DNA from: Leifsonia sp. TF02-11
Lineage (GTDB): Bacteria; Actinomycetota; Actinomycetes; Actinomycetales; Microbacteriaceae
Direction of reading: 5' to 3'
Length of the DNA stretch: 55,261 bases
Assembly: GCF_017565305.1 (NCBI RefSeq)
Contig: NZ_JAGEKP010000029.1
Coordinates: forward strand, 1 to 55,261
Part shown: positions 54,038 through 55,261 of the stretch, piece after piece
Numbering within the stretch: position 1 is the first letter of the stretch
Layout of the letters: each line of letters begins with the position of its first letter
Program-made: the position numbers and the translations under genes
Notes under the pieces: generated by a model
What the model was told of the DNA's origin: nothing
Databases searched by the model: none
The model's input: the letters and a program-made list of their open reading frames with translations, nothing else

Positions 54038-54954
54038 GTTTCCTCCTGTGTGCGGCGAGCGCTGGCTGCGGCGCCGTCAGTAAGGAGAACAGCTGGGAGG
54101 GCCGGGTTGGTCCCGCCGTTGCTGTGAGTTCGCTGAGGGTGAAGGGGCCGCAGGACACGCTCGATCGAGTGCGCCACCACGGGCCATTCGGTGAGCACAC
54201 TCCGCGCGGAGACACGCAGCCGCCGGTGTCCGTCAGCCGCCAATCGGGTGTCGCGCCGCCGATCCCGTTCAAAGGCCCCCGCATCGCCGTGGAACGCGTA
54301 GCCGTCGACCTCCAGGTAGAGCTCACCATCGACGAGCATGTCCACTCGTCCGACACCGCTGACGTGCACCTGCTGCTGGACATGGTGCCCGCGGGCCTCC
54401 AGACGCTGACGCACGAGCGACTCGACACCCGACTCTGAGCCGGTGCGGGCCCTGGCCGCGCGTGCTCGCACCGCTCGCGGAGCGGAACGCATGATGTCCG
54501 CCAGCTCGAACGACGACAGGAGGCCCGCGGAGAGTGCCGTGTCGAAGGCCGCGACAGCGGTCTCCTCGTCGGCGCAGTGGCCGACGGTTCGGAGGCAGTC
54601 GGCAAGCGAGACGCGCCAGACCTGTTCACCGGGCTCCGCGGCGCGCCAGTGACAGACGAACCCGTCCGGCCTCCGCCGGCCGTTCGGCGGGATGACGACA
54701 TGGACGCGCGGGTCGGTCCCCGCCCAGATCCCGTAGCTGCGGCACGCGGTCACGCAGGACAGCCGCGCACCGGCCGCGACCGCCGCCCGCGGCGGGCCCG
54801 CCAGTGTCGCGAGTGCGTACACTCCCCTCCGCGGCCTGACCACGACGCCCGCGTTCACCGCTTCGGCGAGCGTCTCGCGGGTTGCTCCGGCGTTTCGCAG
54901 CTGGAGGGTGGTCGCGGCGCCGCCGAGCTCGTGAAGCCTCCCCATCCATTTCAT
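54034..54954 (-). CDS. AbiEi-like/DUF559 protein (winged helix plus nuclease-like domain)
   Basis: 306 residues. Residues 5-60 ([20 protein letters not shown], then [13 protein letters not shown]) look like the AbiEi antitoxin winged helix. Residues 172-265 resemble DUF559, a very-short-patch-repair-type nuclease fold: Glu178 ([15 protein letters not shown]), Asp205 ([17 protein letters not shown]) and Glu215 could form a D-ExK-like site. The tail is Pro/Ala/Thr-rich. Such fusions are common in Actinobacteria with no proven role. It overlaps msrB by 4 bp. No AbiEii toxin is adjacent. Confidence 0.7.
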   Translation of the reverse strand: MKWMGRLHELGGAATTLQLRNAGATRETLAEAVNAGVVVRPRRGVYALATLAGPPRAAVAAGARLSCVTACRSYGIWAGTDPRVHVVIPPNGRRRPDGFVCHWRAAEPGEQVWRVSLADCLRTVGHCADEETAVAAFDTALSAGLLSSFELADIMRSAPRAVRARAARARTGSESGVESLVRQRLEARGHHVQQQVHVSGVGRVDMLVDGELYLEVDGYAFHGDAGAFERDRRRDTRLAADGHRRLRVSARSVLTEWPVVAHSIERVLRPLHPQRTHSNGGTNPALPAVLLTDGAAASARRTQEET

Positions 54955-55040
54955 GCAGCAATCGTCGCGCCGGCGGCGATCGTGAGGGTGCCGCCTCTCG
55001 AAATCTGTGGACGACGGCCCCAGATGGCCGGATGTGGTGA

Positions 55041-55117
55041 CAAGGAGAACGCAGCCGGATTCTCCTTGCTCAGCGCTAAAGCAGGAGAAATCGGCGCAAT
55101 GGAGCCAAAGTCTCCTG
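55041..55117. repeat. Two adjacent inverted repeats with related AGGAGA arms
   Basis: CAAGGAGAA (55041-55049) pairs with TTCTCCTTG (55060-55068) over 9 bp. CAGGAGA (55082-55088) pairs with TCTCCTG (55111-55117) over 7 bp. The arms share AGGAGA. They fill the gap between the AbiEi-like gene and the transposase end, so they may be promoter operators of the former or flanking sequence of the insertion. Confidence 0.45.
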
Positions 55118-55119
55118 TT

Positions 55120-55261
55120 CTAGGGCGTGTGGATCAAGTCTGATTTGATCCAGATCAGTGTGGCGGCGAGGGTGATCGCGGCGTTGTAGTGGCGGGCGGT
55201 CTTGTCGGAGCGCATCGCGATGCCGCGCCATTGCTTGAGCTGGTTGAAGCAGCGTTCGACG
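55120..55261 (-). mobile_element. IS5-type transposase, C-terminal end (rest outside the window)
   Basis: 46 codons and a TAG stop are visible. The peptide VERCFNQLKQWRGIAMRSDK and the following ARHYNAAITLAATLIW match the C-terminus of IS5-family (DDE) transposases, including the YREK-like final Glu region. The element's right end should lie close to 55118, near TTCTAGGGCGTGTGG. Within the coding end GGATCAA and TTGATCC form a small inverted repeat. Whether the element is intact cannot be seen. Confidence 0.85.

Overview
The window is about 55 kb of high-GC actinobacterial chromosome. Gene order, protein style and frequent GTG starts suggest a Microbacteriaceae member close to Leifsonia; that family placement is an inference. 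Most of the window is a conserved housekeeping block. Read from right to left on the minus strand it runs argS - DUF2993 - lysA - hom - thrC - thrB - rho - prfA - prmC - sua5 - wecA - atpI-like - atpBEFHAGDC. Mycobacterium tuberculosis has essentially the same order. Here the block is broken in two places: cysK-cysE sits between prfA and prmC, and about 12 kb of accessory genes sits between prmC and sua5. No rpmE is seen between rho and prfA.

Layout. 1-8.3 kb: 5' part of nusA, a DUF1206 membrane protein, a glycosyltransferase-like gene, a heterodimeric ABC exporter with its TetR regulator, and an aldo/keto reductase. 8.4-9.6 kb: a two-gene DNA alkylation repair unit (ogt-tag). 9.6-10.0 kb: a stretch with no recognisable gene. 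10.0-20.9 kb: yaaA, a P-loop kinase, the whole F1Fo ATP synthase operon, an AtpI-like protein, wecA and sua5. 21.0-33.0 kb: accessory region. 33.0-39 kb: prmC, cysK-cysE, prfA, rho. 39-46.7 kb: threonine and lysine biosynthesis, DUF2993, argS. 46.8-51.8 kb: a lipoprotein, tRNA-Arg(CCG) and the fructose PTS operon fruR-fruK-fruA-ptsH. 51.9-55.3 kb: an rRNA uridine methyltransferase, msrB-msrA, an AbiEi/DUF559-type protein and the 3' end of an IS5-type transposase at the window edge.

The most unusual locus is a compact type VII secretion-like cluster (30042 down to 21555, minus strand). It encodes one FHA-FtsK/SpoIIIE ATPase of 1480 aa (EccC/EssC type), a WXG100 protein whose WXG motif has lost its Trp, a second small helical protein, a 284-aa protein of unknown role, a 616-aa protein with an Ala-rich helical N-terminus and a C-terminal serine-hydrolase (GFSLGG) region, and a lipoprotein. 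The genes after the WXG100 gene are tightly spaced or overlapping. No other ESX or Ess membrane component is present. I read this as a minimal secretion module carrying its own lipase-like effector and a candidate lipoprotein immunity factor. The parts are visible in the sequence; the functional assignment is inference.

Regulation visible in the sequence: a 7+7 bp inverted repeat inside the promoter of the first tetR, which is probably leaderless; repeated ACTGTKTA-type boxes between drrAB-like genes and the second tetR; a clear -35/-10 upstream of fruR; several hairpin terminators; and a 25-bp-arm inverted repeat between cysE and prfA.
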